This document shows, in pieces, positions 1-7,278 of a DNA stretch of 33,815 nt; positions within the stretch are counted from its first letter, which is position 1; each line of letters opens with the position of its first letter. The DNA is taken from NCBI GenBank assembly GCA_028288085.1, contig JAQBOK010000296.1, positions 1 through 33,815 on the forward strand. Direction: 5' to 3'. This stretch comes from Mucilaginibacter sp. (GTDB taxonomy: Bacteria > Bacteroidota > Bacteroidia > Sphingobacteriales > Sphingobacteriaceae). The notes beneath the pieces were generated by a model, which was given only the letters and a program-made list of their open reading frames with translations, was not told the origin of the DNA and ran no database searches. Position numbers and translations under genes: made by a program.

Positions 1-50
1 AGGAGCGTTGCCAGGCAACAGATCTTTAAAAATTGTAAAGTAATTTTCAT
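1..50 (-). CDS. Start of a probable TonB-dependent outer-membrane receptor (partial)
   Basis: An ATG at 48-50 on the minus strand opens a frame that runs off the left edge and reads MKITLQFLKICCLATL, a lysine followed by a hydrophobic stretch as in a signal peptide. It starts 20 bases after the fecR-like stop codon. In Bacteroidota the gene after an ECF sigma/FecR pair is usually a SusC-like TonB-dependent receptor, so that is the inferred product. Only 16 codons are visible and no receptor domain can be seen, so the identity rests on gene order. Confidence 0.5.
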   Translation of the reverse strand, partial: MKITLQFLKICCLATL

Positions 51-70
51 ATCGATATTTAGTTGGTTTG

Positions 71-1075
71 CTAATTAAGAGTAATACTATTTTTATTTAT
101 ACTACAGGTTATGCCCTCGGTAAGGCATACAGTTTTTAATACATCAGAAAGCGACTCGTCCTTAAAAGTCCCGGTATAACTCCAGTTGATATGTTTGCTG
201 TGATTTTGGATCACCACATTAAACCGGTTCTCTATAGAATTGATCACTTGATCCACAGTGGCATCCTGAAATGATAGTATACCATCTTTCCAGGAAGTTA
301 TCGGTGACTCGTTGCTGAAATTGGTTTTGGTTAACTGGCCGGATAGTTTGTTAAGTACAATTTGCTGATGCGGCAACAGTATTTTTGGGGCGGCAGACTT
401 TACTGCAGGTTGCAGATCATCAATTCTTATCTTGCCATGTATCAGCGAAATGGATACTTTGTGCTCCTTTGAGTAGCTCCGAATGTTAAATGCGGTGCCA
501 AGTGCGGTAGTTGCAAATTTTGTAGTATACACAGTAAAGGGGCTTGATCTATCTTTAGCAACATCAAAAAGCGCCTCGCCTTCATCAAGAAAAACTGGGC
601 GTTTATGATTGACGAATTTAATTGGGTAACGCAGCCTGCTTGAAGCATCCAGCGTAATTAAACTTCCATCGGGCAGTTTGATACGATCTGTTATTCCTTT
701 ATTAGTTTGCACATAAACCCAGCCATTACTAATATGTCGTTCAATCCCGGCCTGTTGGGCCGGCTGGGCATTCGGTTGTTTCTTAAAGTATAAGGACCAG
801 GTTGCCAATGACGAACCGATAACTATCAATACAGACGCGGCAATTGCAAGCCAGTTACGGTTCATTTGGCGGCTTACAGCAGGTTGAGGTCTCATTAGCT
901 CATCTATCCTGCTTTTAGTAAGCCATAGTTGATCCTCAATAAAATCATCTTTAAGATGTTCCCTGCCGTCATGCTTAATGGCATCCAGCCAATCTTCAAT
1001 AATTTTTGATTCCGCCGGTGTGCAGTTGCCTTGCTGATATTTAGCAAGCAGGTTTTTAATTTGTAGAATATCCAA
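71..1075 (-). CDS. FecR-family anti-sigma factor
   Basis: This is a 334-residue single-pass inner-membrane regulator. Residues 1-70 form a charged cytoplasmic N-terminus expected to hold the sigma factor. Residues about 75-97 (from NWLAIAASVLIV) are the only membrane segment. Residues about 114-220 are the periplasmic FecR domain, with LPDGSLITLDASSRLRYP, GEALFDV and TALGTAFNI typical of the family. The last about 70 residues resemble the DUF4974 domain found at the end of Bacteroidota FecR proteins and thought to contact the receptor signalling domain. The gene lies 67 bases downstream of the ECF sigma gene and just before a probable receptor gene, the standard order of cell-surface signalling systems. 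The sensed substrate cannot be told from this sequence. Confidence 0.93.
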   Translation of the reverse strand: MDILQIKNLLAKYQQGNCTPAESKIIEDWLDAIKHDGREHLKDDFIEDQLWLTKSRIDELMRPQPAVSRQMNRNWLAIAASVLIVIGSSLATWSLYFKKQPNAQPAQQAGIERHISNGWVYVQTNKGITDRIKLPDGSLITLDASSRLRYPIKFVNHKRPVFLDEGEALFDVAKDRSSPFTVYTTKFATTALGTAFNIRSYSKEHKVSISLIHGKIRIDDLQPAVKSAAPKILLPHQQIVLNKLSGQLTKTNFSNESPITSWKDGILSFQDATVDQVINSIENRFNVVIQNHSKHINWSYTGTFKDESLSDVLKTVCLTEGITCSINKNSITLN

Positions 1076-1142
1076 TTTGCATTTTGTTTGACAGGTAGTC
1101 GAACAAGCGAGGCAATAGTACTATCCTATTTGAAAATATTTA

Positions 1143-1727
1143 TTACCGAAAAAAAATAAGTGTGAAGAAGAATAGAAAAACATCAATGCTCATGTAGTTT
1201 ATACGCAGTATGCGTAGGGCTTTTGATATCTGGTTTTTTACTGTTTGAGGTGAAAGGTTTGTTTTGCTGGCAATATCGCGGGTAGTTTGGTGTTCAAAAC
1301 GGCTAAGAATAAATATCTCCTTCATTCTTTCCGGTAGATTATTAATCGCCATTTCTATTTCCGTGAGTTTGTTTTTTTGATCAATTCTATTAATAATGGT
1401 AAAATGATCTGCCATTATCTGATCCGCAAACTCCGAGAGGTATTTTTTAAACTTCACATCCCTGCGATATATATCTACAATTTTAAATCGGGCCGCCTGG
1501 TATAAATATGCTTTTAATGAAGTGTCAATAATTAAAGTGTCCCTTTTTTCCCATATTGTAACAAATATATCTTGCAATACATCGTTGCAAAGTTCGTGGT
1601 CCTTTAATTTATCCAGGAGATACAGATATATAGATCTGCTGTAATTATGGTAAATGGTATTAAATGCTGAAATATTATTCTCTTTCAGTTCATCCAGGAG
1701 TTCGATATCGAAGCAATCAGCCAACAT
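1143..1727 (-). CDS. ECF RNA polymerase sigma factor (Bacteroidota sigma-70 expansion family)
   Basis: This 194-residue ECF sigma factor has region 2 around residues 20-90 (LQDIFVTIWEKRD matches the core-binding and -10 recognition helices) and region 4 around 130-175 (LPERMKEIFILSRFEHQTTR, then a helix-turn-helix ending TVKNQISKALRIL). It probably directs transcription of the following receptor operon and is held by the FecR protein encoded next to it. The start ATG at 1725-1727 gives the normal length. The last 12 residues, VFLFFFTLIFFR, are strongly hydrophobic and follow the last region-4 helix. Such a tail is odd for a soluble sigma factor and could attach it to the membrane. Confidence 0.93.
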   Translation of the reverse strand: MLADCFDIELLDELKENNISAFNTIYHNYSRSIYLYLLDKLKDHELCNDVLQDIFVTIWEKRDTLIIDTSLKAYLYQAARFKIVDIYRRDVKFKKYLSEFADQIMADHFTIINRIDQKNKLTEIEMAINNLPERMKEIFILSRFEHQTTRDIASKTNLSPQTVKNQISKALRILRINYMSIDVFLFFFTLIFFR

Positions 1728-1752
1728 CAGCAGTTCAAGGGTATATTGTTCT

Positions 1753-1786
1753 TAAAGATAAAGAATATATAATATGGATTTAACAA
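1753..1786 (-). promoter_or_regulatory. Promoter-like site upstream of the ECF sigma gene
   Basis: Read on the minus strand, TTG (1784-1786) is followed after 23 bases by TATCTTTA (1753-1760), close to the Bacteroidota consensus TTG-N19..23-TAnnTTTG with one mismatch. It would start transcription about 20 bases before the sigma ATG. The region is very AT-rich, so a chance match is possible. Confidence 0.3.
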
Positions 1787-1887
1787 AAAATGATACGAAA
1801 AGCAATCCAAGCCTTAGAATTTACTATAGCGAAAAAAAATTAAACTCCGACAATAGCTGTCCTTAGGCAATCGCATTAATTAAACAA

Positions 1888-2943
1888 TTAATCCCTATCC
1901 CTGCTTAGCTTGGTAATTATTAAAGGGTTTTCTGTAAGCTCTGCTGTTTCTCTCCTATGCTTTACAATATGTGTCGCTGTAAATAATGCTTCCCTGAATG
2001 ATATTTCGGAGGCTTTATTTTTACCAGCAATATCGTAAGCCGTCCCGTGATCGGGCGAAGTGCGCACAAAGCTTAAACCGGCGGTAAAGTTAACCCCCGA
2101 TTCAAAAGCGATCTGTTTAAAAGGGATCAATCCCTGATCGTGATACATAGCCAATACGGCGTCAAACTGCATATAGGCCCCGTTTGCGAAAAACCCATCG
2201 GCGGAATATGGGCCAAAGGCCAAAATATCATTAGCCCTTGTTTCCTCAATTGCCGGTATAATGGTATCCTGTTCTTCAGTACCAATCAATCCGTTATCGC
2301 CTGCATGCGGATTTAAGCCCAGCACAGCTATCCTTGGTTTACGTATCCAGAAATCCTGCCGCAAACTGGTATCCATTAATTTAAGCTTTGCAACTATCTT
2401 CTCCTTGGTAACCGTTTCGGCTACTTTACTTAAAGGTATGTGGCCTGTTACCACACCTACCCGCAAAGTATCGCTTACCAAAAACATCAGAGATTCTGCT
2501 GCGCCATTGCGCTCCTGCAAATATTCGGTATGGCCGGGAAACTTAAAATCGTCACTCTGAATATTGTCCTTATTTATCGGTGCGGTAACCAGGGCGTCAA
2601 TATCTCCATTAATCAGGTCGGTAGTTGCCCGCTCAAGGGATAATAATGCATACTTACCCCCAATTTCATTAACAACCCCCAACTCTATCTTTACATCCTC
2701 TTCCCAGCAGTTAATCATATTGGGCTTTCTGTGCTGCGCTTGCGAGGGATGATTGATCACATGAAAATTCATCTCGCCCGCGTTAATAGCACGGCGATGA
2801 AATGATGCCACCTTAGTATGGCCATAAACTATTGGAGTAAAATAATCATAAATCTGGTTATCCATCAGCGTTTTAATGATCACTTCCAACCCAATACCAT
2901 TAACATCACCTATACTGATACCTATTTTAAGTTTCTCGCTCAT
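1888..2943 (-). CDS. pdxA: 4-hydroxythreonine-4-phosphate dehydrogenase PdxA
   Basis: PdxA oxidises 4-phosphohydroxy-L-threonine with NAD to the aminoketone that PdxJ uses to build pyridoxine 5'-phosphate (DXP-dependent vitamin B6 route, cytoplasm). The three metal-binding histidines are visible at about 138 (PGHTEYL), 213 (NPHAGD) and 268 (MYHDQGLIPFK), matching the spacing in E. coli PdxA. The N-terminus SEKLKIGISIGDVNGIGLEV is typical. I chose the ATG at 2941-2943 because the 14 residues that an upstream ATG at 2985 would add are unlike the family; this gives 351 residues, the usual length. The gene is divergent from rsmA, and pdxA/rsmA adjacency is also known in enterobacteria. Confidence 0.96.
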   Translation of the reverse strand: MSEKLKIGISIGDVNGIGLEVIIKTLMDNQIYDYFTPIVYGHTKVASFHRRAINAGEMNFHVINHPSQAQHRKPNMINCWEEDVKIELGVVNEIGGKYALLSLERATTDLINGDIDALVTAPINKDNIQSDDFKFPGHTEYLQERNGAAESLMFLVSDTLRVGVVTGHIPLSKVAETVTKEKIVAKLKLMDTSLRQDFWIRKPRIAVLGLNPHAGDNGLIGTEEQDTIIPAIEETRANDILAFGPYSADGFFANGAYMQFDAVLAMYHDQGLIPFKQIAFESGVNFTAGLSFVRTSPDHGTAYDIAGKNKASEISFREALFTATHIVKHRRETAELTENPLIITKLSRDRD

Positions 2944-3033
2944 AATTATATTTAGGATTATACTGATTATTGGATGATATTCCACCGATTAATCAGTTAT
3001 TGGCCAGCCGACTCCATGCGCCAACCGCCTACG

Positions 3034-3041
3034 CAAACATA
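3034..3041 (-). promoter_or_regulatory. -7 promoter element (TAnnTTTG) for pdxA
   Basis: The minus strand reads TATGTTTG, a full match to the Bacteroidota -7 consensus, about 90 bases upstream of the chosen pdxA start. I found no TTG -33 element at the usual distance, so support is moderate. Confidence 0.35.
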
Positions 3042-3119
3042 CAAATAAAAGATTTTAGGCTTATAATTCCTGATTAAAGGACAAATATGATTTAATTTGC
3101 GCAAATAATTGAATGAATA

Positions 3120-3899
3120 ATGTCATTGGTAAGAGCAAAAAAGCACCTGGGTCAGCACTTTCTTACTGATAAAAATATCGCGGCCAAAATAGTTGACAGT
3201 TTACAGCCGGATAATAGCTATAGTCAGGTGCTTGAAGTTGGCCCTGGAATGGGCATATTATCAGACTTCCTGCTGCAGAAAACGCACCTGCAGACTTACC
3301 TTATAGATATCGATACCGAATCGTACGAATTCCTGAAAAAAAAATATCCGCAATTAGGCGATCACCTAATCAATGCAGATTTTTTGGAGATGGATTTTAA
3401 AACTATTTTCAAAGAGCCATTTGGTATTATTGGGAATTTCCCTTACAATATTTCTTCCCAAATATTATTTAAAGTGCTTGATAACCGGCAACAGGTGGTA
3501 GAAGTGGTAGGCATGTTTCAAAAGGAAGTTGCCGAACGCTGCGCCTCTAAACCAGGAAGCAAAGAGTATGGCATTTTAAGCGTTTTTTTGCAGGCCTATT
3601 ACAAGGTTGAATACCTGTTCACAGTAAAAGCCGGTGTTTTTAATCCGCCGCCCAAGGTATTGTCTGCCGTGATCCGGCTTAGCCGAAATGATAAAAGCCA
3701 ATTGGATTGCGATGAAAAGCTATTCTGGCAAGTGGTAAAGGCAGGGTTCAATCAAAGGCGTAAAACCCTGCGAAATGCACTGTCGTCATTAATCAACAAA
3801 GAAAAAATGACGGATGAACCACTGCTCGACCTGCGTGCTGAACGGTTAAGTGTAGCAGATTTTGTTAATTTGACCAATAAGATTACTGTTAACCGATAA
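3120..3899 (+). CDS. rsmA: 16S rRNA dimethyladenosine transferase RsmA (KsgA)
   Basis: RsmA uses four SAM molecules to dimethylate two adjacent adenines (A1518 and A1519 in E. coli numbering) near the 3' end of 16S rRNA during late 30S assembly. The N-terminus has the family sequence KKHLGQHFLTD, the SAM-binding motif is VLEVGPGMGIL at about residues 38-48, and the catalytic motif IV is NFPYN beginning at residue 106. FNPPPKV and FNQRRKTLRNAL are further family signatures. The length of 259 residues is normal. Its TAA stop overlaps the ATG of the next gene by one base (TAATG), so the two are probably translationally coupled. Confidence 0.97.
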   Translation: MSLVRAKKHLGQHFLTDKNIAAKIVDSLQPDNSYSQVLEVGPGMGILSDFLLQKTHLQTYLIDIDTESYEFLKKKYPQLGDHLINADFLEMDFKTIFKEPFGIIGNFPYNISSQILFKVLDNRQQVVEVVGMFQKEVAERCASKPGSKEYGILSVFLQAYYKVEYLFTVKAGVFNPPPKVLSAVIRLSRNDKSQLDCDEKLFWQVVKAGFNQRRKTLRNALSSLINKEKMTDEPLLDLRAERLSVADFVNLTNKITVNR

Positions 3900-4831
3900 T
3901 GAGCACAAAGAACATATTAATCGTAGACGATATCCATCCCATTTTTATAGAGCAGGCTGAGGCTTTGGGCTACCATTGTGACTACCAACCAACCATAAAA
4001 CCCGAACAGGCATTTGAGATTCTAAACAAATATAAAGGCCTGGTGATCCGTTCGAAATTTTTGGTTGACCGTAAGGTTATCGACATGGTAAAAAACCTTC
4101 GCTTTATTTGTCGTGCAGGTGCCGGAATGGACAATATTGATGAGGATTATGCCAAAGAAAAGGGCATTATCCTGATCAACGCTCCCGAAGGCAATATGGA
4201 TGCTGTTGGTGAGCATGCTGTTGGTTTACTGCTTAACTTAATGAACAACATCAGCCGCGCTGATACGGAGATAAGAACTGGTATATGGAAACGGGAAGGT
4301 AACAGGGGCTACGAATTAAAGGGTAAAACTGTTGGTATAATAGGCTATGGCTTTATGGGGCATAGTTTTGCGCAAAAGCTTTCTGGCTTTGGGGTGAATA
4401 TAATTGCATACGATAAGTATAAAACCGGCTTTAGCGATCGATATGTCCGTGAGGTTAGTATGGAAGAAATTGTTAAGCACAGCGATATAGTTAGTTTCCA
4501 TATCCCATTAACTCCCGAAACAAGTGGGTTGGTTGATGATGAGTACCTGTTTCATTTTAAAAAACCTATTTTTTTACTCAATACTTCACGAGGCAAAGTG
4601 GTGCAAACCAAAGCTGTGCTAAATGGCATAAAACAAGGCAAAATTTTAGGCGTGGGCCTGGATGTTTTAGAAGTTGAAAAGTTCCCGGCATTAGGCGAAC
4701 AAGGGTGGTTTGAGGAGTTAAGCAAATCTGACAAAGTGATATTGACACCTCATGTAGCAGGCTGGACTTTTGATTCTTATCGCAAGATCAGCGAGGTAAT
4801 GGCCGAAAAATTAAGCAGGCTGAAAATCTGA
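3899..4831 (+). CDS. D-2-hydroxyacid dehydrogenase, phosphoglycerate dehydrogenase-like
   Basis: This 310-residue NAD-dependent dehydrogenase has an N-terminal substrate domain and the Rossmann motif VGIIGYGFMG near residue 145. The catalytic triad of the family is visible: Arg231 in NTSRGKV, Glu260 in DVLEVEKF and His285 in LTPHVAG. It lacks the C-terminal ACT/regulatory domains of long SerA enzymes and the dimerisation domain of PdxB, so it is the short catalytic form. Its start overlaps the rsmA stop by one base, implying cotranscription. It could be 3-phosphoglycerate dehydrogenase for serine synthesis. Because pdxA lies next door it could also act on erythronate-4-phosphate. The sequence alone does not fix the substrate. 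Confidence 0.88.
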   Translation: MSTKNILIVDDIHPIFIEQAEALGYHCDYQPTIKPEQAFEILNKYKGLVIRSKFLVDRKVIDMVKNLRFICRAGAGMDNIDEDYAKEKGIILINAPEGNMDAVGEHAVGLLLNLMNNISRADTEIRTGIWKREGNRGYELKGKTVGIIGYGFMGHSFAQKLSGFGVNIIAYDKYKTGFSDRYVREVSMEEIVKHSDIVSFHIPLTPETSGLVDDEYLFHFKKPIFLLNTSRGKVVQTKAVLNGIKQGKILGVGLDVLEVEKFPALGEQGWFEELSKSDKVILTPHVAGWTFDSYRKISEVMAEKLSRLKI

Positions 4832-4870
4832 TTATTTCATCATTTATTCCAACATAATCGATTAAAAAAT

Positions 4871-4902
4871 TTGGATATTAAAACTTAAATCACTTATCTT
4901 CG
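4871..4902 (+). promoter_or_regulatory. Promoter for greA and its leader
   Basis: TTG at 4871-4873 is separated by 21 bases from TATCTTCG at 4895-4902, a good match to the Bacteroidota TTG-N19..23-TAnnTTTG promoter with one mismatch. Transcription would begin near 4909, only a few bases before the first hairpin and about 130 bases before the greA ATG. Confidence 0.5.
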
Positions 4903-4915
4903 TTTTACTGATAAG

Positions 4916-4959
4916 CAAGACTATGTAGGCAATAGCCAATATAGTCTTGTTTGTTTTTT
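4916..4959 (+). terminator. Terminator-like hairpin I in the greA leader
   Basis: CAAGACTAT (4916-4924) and ATAGTCTTG (4941-4949) form a perfect 9-bp stem, with a small inner GGC/GCC pairing in the loop, followed directly by TTTGTTTTTT. It is a convincing intrinsic terminator. It could end the rsmA/dehydrogenase transcript 85 bases after its last stop codon, or act as a leader terminator of greA, because the likely greA promoter lies upstream of it. Confidence 0.75.
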
Positions 4960-4969
4960 AAAGCATACG

Positions 4970-5002
4970 CGTCCTTCTTAATATGGAAGGGCGGTTTTTT
5001 TT
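4970..5002 (+). terminator. Terminator-like hairpin II in the greA leader
   Basis: CGTCCTTC (4970-4977) pairs with GAAGGGCG (4986-4993) over 8 bp with one G-T wobble, the loop is 8 bases, and one G then eight T residues follow. It lies between hairpin I and the greA start codon, 36 bases upstream of the ATG, so any transcript begun upstream must read through it to make GreA. Confidence 0.68.
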
Positions 5003-5038
5003 GGTATCAATTATAAACGAAATAATAAAAGGTGATTT

Positions 5039-5512
5039 ATGGCAGATGTAGCATACTATACCAAAGAGGGTTTAGAAAGATTAAAGCTAGAGTTACAACA
5101 ATTAAAAACAACAGGCAGAACTAATATATCCAAAGCCATTGCCGAAGCAAGAGATAAGGGCGACCTTTCTGAAAACGCTGAATATGATGCCGCCAAGGAG
5201 GCGCAGGGCCTGCACGAAGCTAAAATTTCTCAAATGCAGGAGTTATTGGCCAGTGCCCGCTTGCTCGACGAATCAAAACTGGATGCTTCAAAGGTATTGG
5301 CGCTATCTATTGTTAAGATAAAAAATGTAAAAAACGGTGCAACCATGAGCTACCAGTTAGTATCTGAAAGCGAAGCCGACCTTAAATCAGGCAAGATATC
5401 TGTTAGTTCGCCTATAGCCAAAGGGTTATTAGGAAAAAAAGTAGGTGAAAAGACCGAAATTACTGTACCCGCAGGCAAAATGGAATTTGAAATATTAGAA
5501 ATAAGCAGGTAA
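5039..5512 (+). CDS. greA: Transcription elongation factor GreA
   Basis: GreA enters the RNA polymerase secondary channel and stimulates cleavage of backtracked RNA. The 157 residues match the family length. Residues about 1-75 form the two-helix coiled coil, with the tip motif GDLSENAEYDAAKE placing the acidic pair at Asp42 and Glu45 (Asp41 and Glu44 in E. coli). The C-terminal globular domain shows SPIAKGLLGKKVGE and ends in a beta strand, FEILEI. The gene appears to have its own promoter, but two terminator-like hairpins stand between that promoter and the ATG, which suggests control by premature termination. An AT-rich inverted repeat separates it from the HIT gene. Confidence 0.97.
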   Translation: MADVAYYTKEGLERLKLELQQLKTTGRTNISKAIAEARDKGDLSENAEYDAAKEAQGLHEAKISQMQELLASARLLDESKLDASKVLALSIVKIKNVKNGATMSYQLVSESEADLKSGKISVSSPIAKGLLGKKVGEKTEITVPAGKMEFEILEISR

Positions 5513-5607
5513 TTAATTATTGAATTATGGATTTATTGAGTTATTAATTGCCATGTTATCCGGTGATATAATTCAATAAAGCTATAATTCAGTTATTCAA
5601 TAATTAA
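5513..5607. repeat. AT-rich spacer with 13-bp inverted repeat
   Basis: TTAATTATTGAAT (5513-5525) is repeated in perfect inverted form as ATTCAATAATTAA (5595-5607), and inner copies of the word TTATTGA/TCAATAA lie between. It fills the gap between greA and the HIT gene and reaches to within two bases of the HIT ATG, so a folded transcript could occlude that start. Similar words recur at 14698-14724. Confidence 0.5.
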
Positions 5608-5609
5608 AC

Positions 5610-6008
5610 ATGACGATATTTTCAAAAATAGTAGCCGGTGAAATACCCGCCTATGTAGTAGCCGAAACAGTTGAGTTTTTAGCATTTTTGGACATTAGTC
5701 CGCTTGCCGAAGGCCATGTGCTCGTGATCCCTAAAAAAGAAGTGGATTATATTTTTGATCTGGATGATACGACCTATACCGGCCTGCAAATATTTGCGAA
5801 AATAGTGGCAACCGGCTTAAAGAAAGCAATATCTTGTAAAAGGATAGGGATAGCTGTCATCGGCCTGGAAGTCCCACATGCGCATATTCATTTGATCCCG
5901 ATGAATAGTGTAAGTGATCTTAATTTCTCCCGGCCAAAGCTTAGTTTCACACCGGAGCAATTGGAAGCTACCTTAGAAAAAATAAAAGAAGCGTTAAGGG
6001 ATAATTAG
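5610..6008 (+). CDS. HIT-family nucleotide-binding protein
   Basis: This is a 132-residue protein of the histidine-triad superfamily, which hydrolyses nucleoside phosphoramidates, adenylated lysine or dinucleoside polyphosphates by a His-AMP intermediate. The triad is seen in PHAHIHLIP with His90, His92 and His94. The N-terminus, with TIFSKIVAGEIPAYVV and then FLDISPLAEGHVLVIPKKE, is typical of the Hint-like branch. It follows greA on the same strand after a 97-base AT-rich gap and is probably read in the same transcript. The exact substrate cannot be told from sequence. Confidence 0.93.
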   Translation: MTIFSKIVAGEIPAYVVAETVEFLAFLDISPLAEGHVLVIPKKEVDYIFDLDDTTYTGLQIFAKIVATGLKKAISCKRIGIAVIGLEVPHAHIHLIPMNSVSDLNFSRPKLSFTPEQLEATLEKIKEALRDN

Positions 6009-6036
6009 CAGATATGCGTATTTCCATATCCACGCA

Positions 6037-6609
6037 TCAAACAATCTTTTTGGGATTATCTTTAACAAAAGTTTCCCAGCCGGAATAAGACTTTTTACTT
6101 CCACTTTTCCCCGTACTTATCTTTTGAAAAGAGTGGCAAACGGCCACGGCAAGCCCGTCCGTAGCGTCTAAAAACTCGGGGGTTTCATTAAATTTCAACA
6201 GGTTTTGAAGCATTGCCGCCACTTGTTCTTTAGTAGCATTTCCATTACCTGTAATGGCCTGTTTTATTTTGCGGGGTGCATATTCTGTAATGGTGACATT
6301 GCGCGAAAGTGCTGCTGCCATAGCTACGCCCTGCGCCCGGCCAAGCTTTAACATTACCTGTATGTTTTTGCCATAAAACGGGGCCTCAATAGCCAGGCAA
6401 TCGGGGTGGTAATTATCTATCAGATGAACTGTTTTTTCAAAAATACGCTGCAGTTTAAGCATGTGATCGTCTATTTTTTCCATTTTTATCACACCCAGGC
6501 TTATCAGTTCAATTTTGGAACCCATCTCCTTTATCAAGCCATAACCCATTACTGCGGTGCCGGGGTCTATGCCTAATATAATCCTCTCTTTTACATTGAG
6601 CTGCTCCAT
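6037..6609 (-). CDS. ruvC: Holliday junction resolvase RuvC
   Basis: RuvC cuts four-way DNA junctions symmetrically, working with the RuvAB branch-migration motor. The four catalytic acids are visible: Asp15 (ILGIDPGT), Glu75 (LAIEAPFYGKN), and Asp148 and Asp151 (LDATDGLAVA), with the same spacing as E. coli D7, E66, D138 and D141. At 190 residues it is slightly longer than E. coli RuvC, with a basic C-terminal tail. It starts 20 bases after the aat stop and looks like the last gene of the minus-strand operon that begins with the DUF3857 genes. Confidence 0.97.
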   Translation of the reverse strand: MEQLNVKERIILGIDPGTAVMGYGLIKEMGSKIELISLGVIKMEKIDDHMLKLQRIFEKTVHLIDNYHPDCLAIEAPFYGKNIQVMLKLGRAQGVAMAAALSRNVTITEYAPRKIKQAITGNGNATKEQVAAMLQNLLKFNETPEFLDATDGLAVAVCHSFQKISTGKSGSKKSYSGWETFVKDNPKKIV

Positions 6610-6629
6610 ATATCCGGCAAAATTAACCT

Positions 6630-7268
6630 TTAAACCTTTTTATTTTGCAGGATAGCCATATATTCTTTTCTGAAAACCATCCGGGCACCCATTGATTCCA
6701 GGTGCTCAGTATATACCTGGCAATCAATCAGTTTATATGCGCCGCTTTGACATAAAGTTATTAAGGCAGCTTTTGAGGCATTACTCACCAGGCTAAACAT
6801 ACTCTCACCACAAAAAACTGAGCCAATTTGAACGCCATACAAACCACCAACTAACTTATCCTGCACCCAAACCTCTATTGAGTGGGCATGCCCTTTGGTA
6901 TATATCCGGCGGTAAGCGTGCTTCATTTCATTGGTTATCCAGGTACCGTCCTGCCCTTTGCGCTCAACTGCTGAACAGGCTTCGACCACCTTTTCAAAAC
7001 ATTGATCCATAGTAACCGTGAACCTGCCCGACCGCAAAACCTGTTGCATACTTTTTGATATCTTAAGCTCGCCGGGGAATAAAACGAACCTTTCATGCGG
7101 AGAATACCACAATATGGGGGTATCTTCATTGTACCAGGGGAATATGCCGTTTTGATAAGCCAGCATCAAACGATCTTCAGACAGATCGCCACCAATGGCC
7201 AAAAGCCCATCGGCTTCGGCCCTTAACGGGTCTGGAAATATTAAACGTTTGTCTAGCCTGAATATCAT
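6630..7268 (-). CDS. aat: Leucyl/phenylalanyl-tRNA--protein transferase Aat
   Basis: Aat moves Leu or Phe from aminoacyl-tRNA to N-terminal Arg or Lys of proteins, marking them for ClpS/ClpAP degradation (bacterial N-degron pathway). The signatures are in order: LLAIGGDLSEDRL, NGIFPWY, WYSPHERFVLFP, VGGLYGVQIGSVFCGESMFS and LIDCQVYTEHLESMGA. The length of 212 residues is normal for Bacteroidota. It begins 10 bases after the stop of the preceding DUF3857 gene and is followed 20 bases later by ruvC, so it is probably cotranscribed with both. Confidence 0.97.
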   Translation of the reverse strand: MIFRLDKRLIFPDPLRAEADGLLAIGGDLSEDRLMLAYQNGIFPWYNEDTPILWYSPHERFVLFPGELKISKSMQQVLRSGRFTVTMDQCFEKVVEACSAVERKGQDGTWITNEMKHAYRRIYTKGHAHSIEVWVQDKLVGGLYGVQIGSVFCGESMFSLVSNASKAALITLCQSGAYKLIDCQVYTEHLESMGARMVFRKEYMAILQNKKV

Positions 7269-7278
7269 CAGGGCAAAT

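Noticed and set aside
1798..1887. Possible pdxA terminator with a GACA/TGTC stem and a T-run
   Set aside because: The stem is only 4 bp; the T-run alone is expected in such AT-rich spacer DNA.
2261..2752. Three plus-strand open frames inside pdxA
   Set aside because: They overlap conserved PdxA motifs in antisense, have no recognisable domains and overlap each other in different frames.
2944..2985. Longer pdxA start at 2985
   Set aside because: The added 14 residues are hydrophobic and unlike PdxA N-termini, while the ATG at 2943 is followed by the family pattern KIGISIGD.
6009..6036. Possible terminator with ATGCGT/ACGCAT arms between the HIT gene and ruvC
   Set aside because: Only 6 bp pair around a long loop and no clean T-tract follows on either strand, so support is too weak to list.
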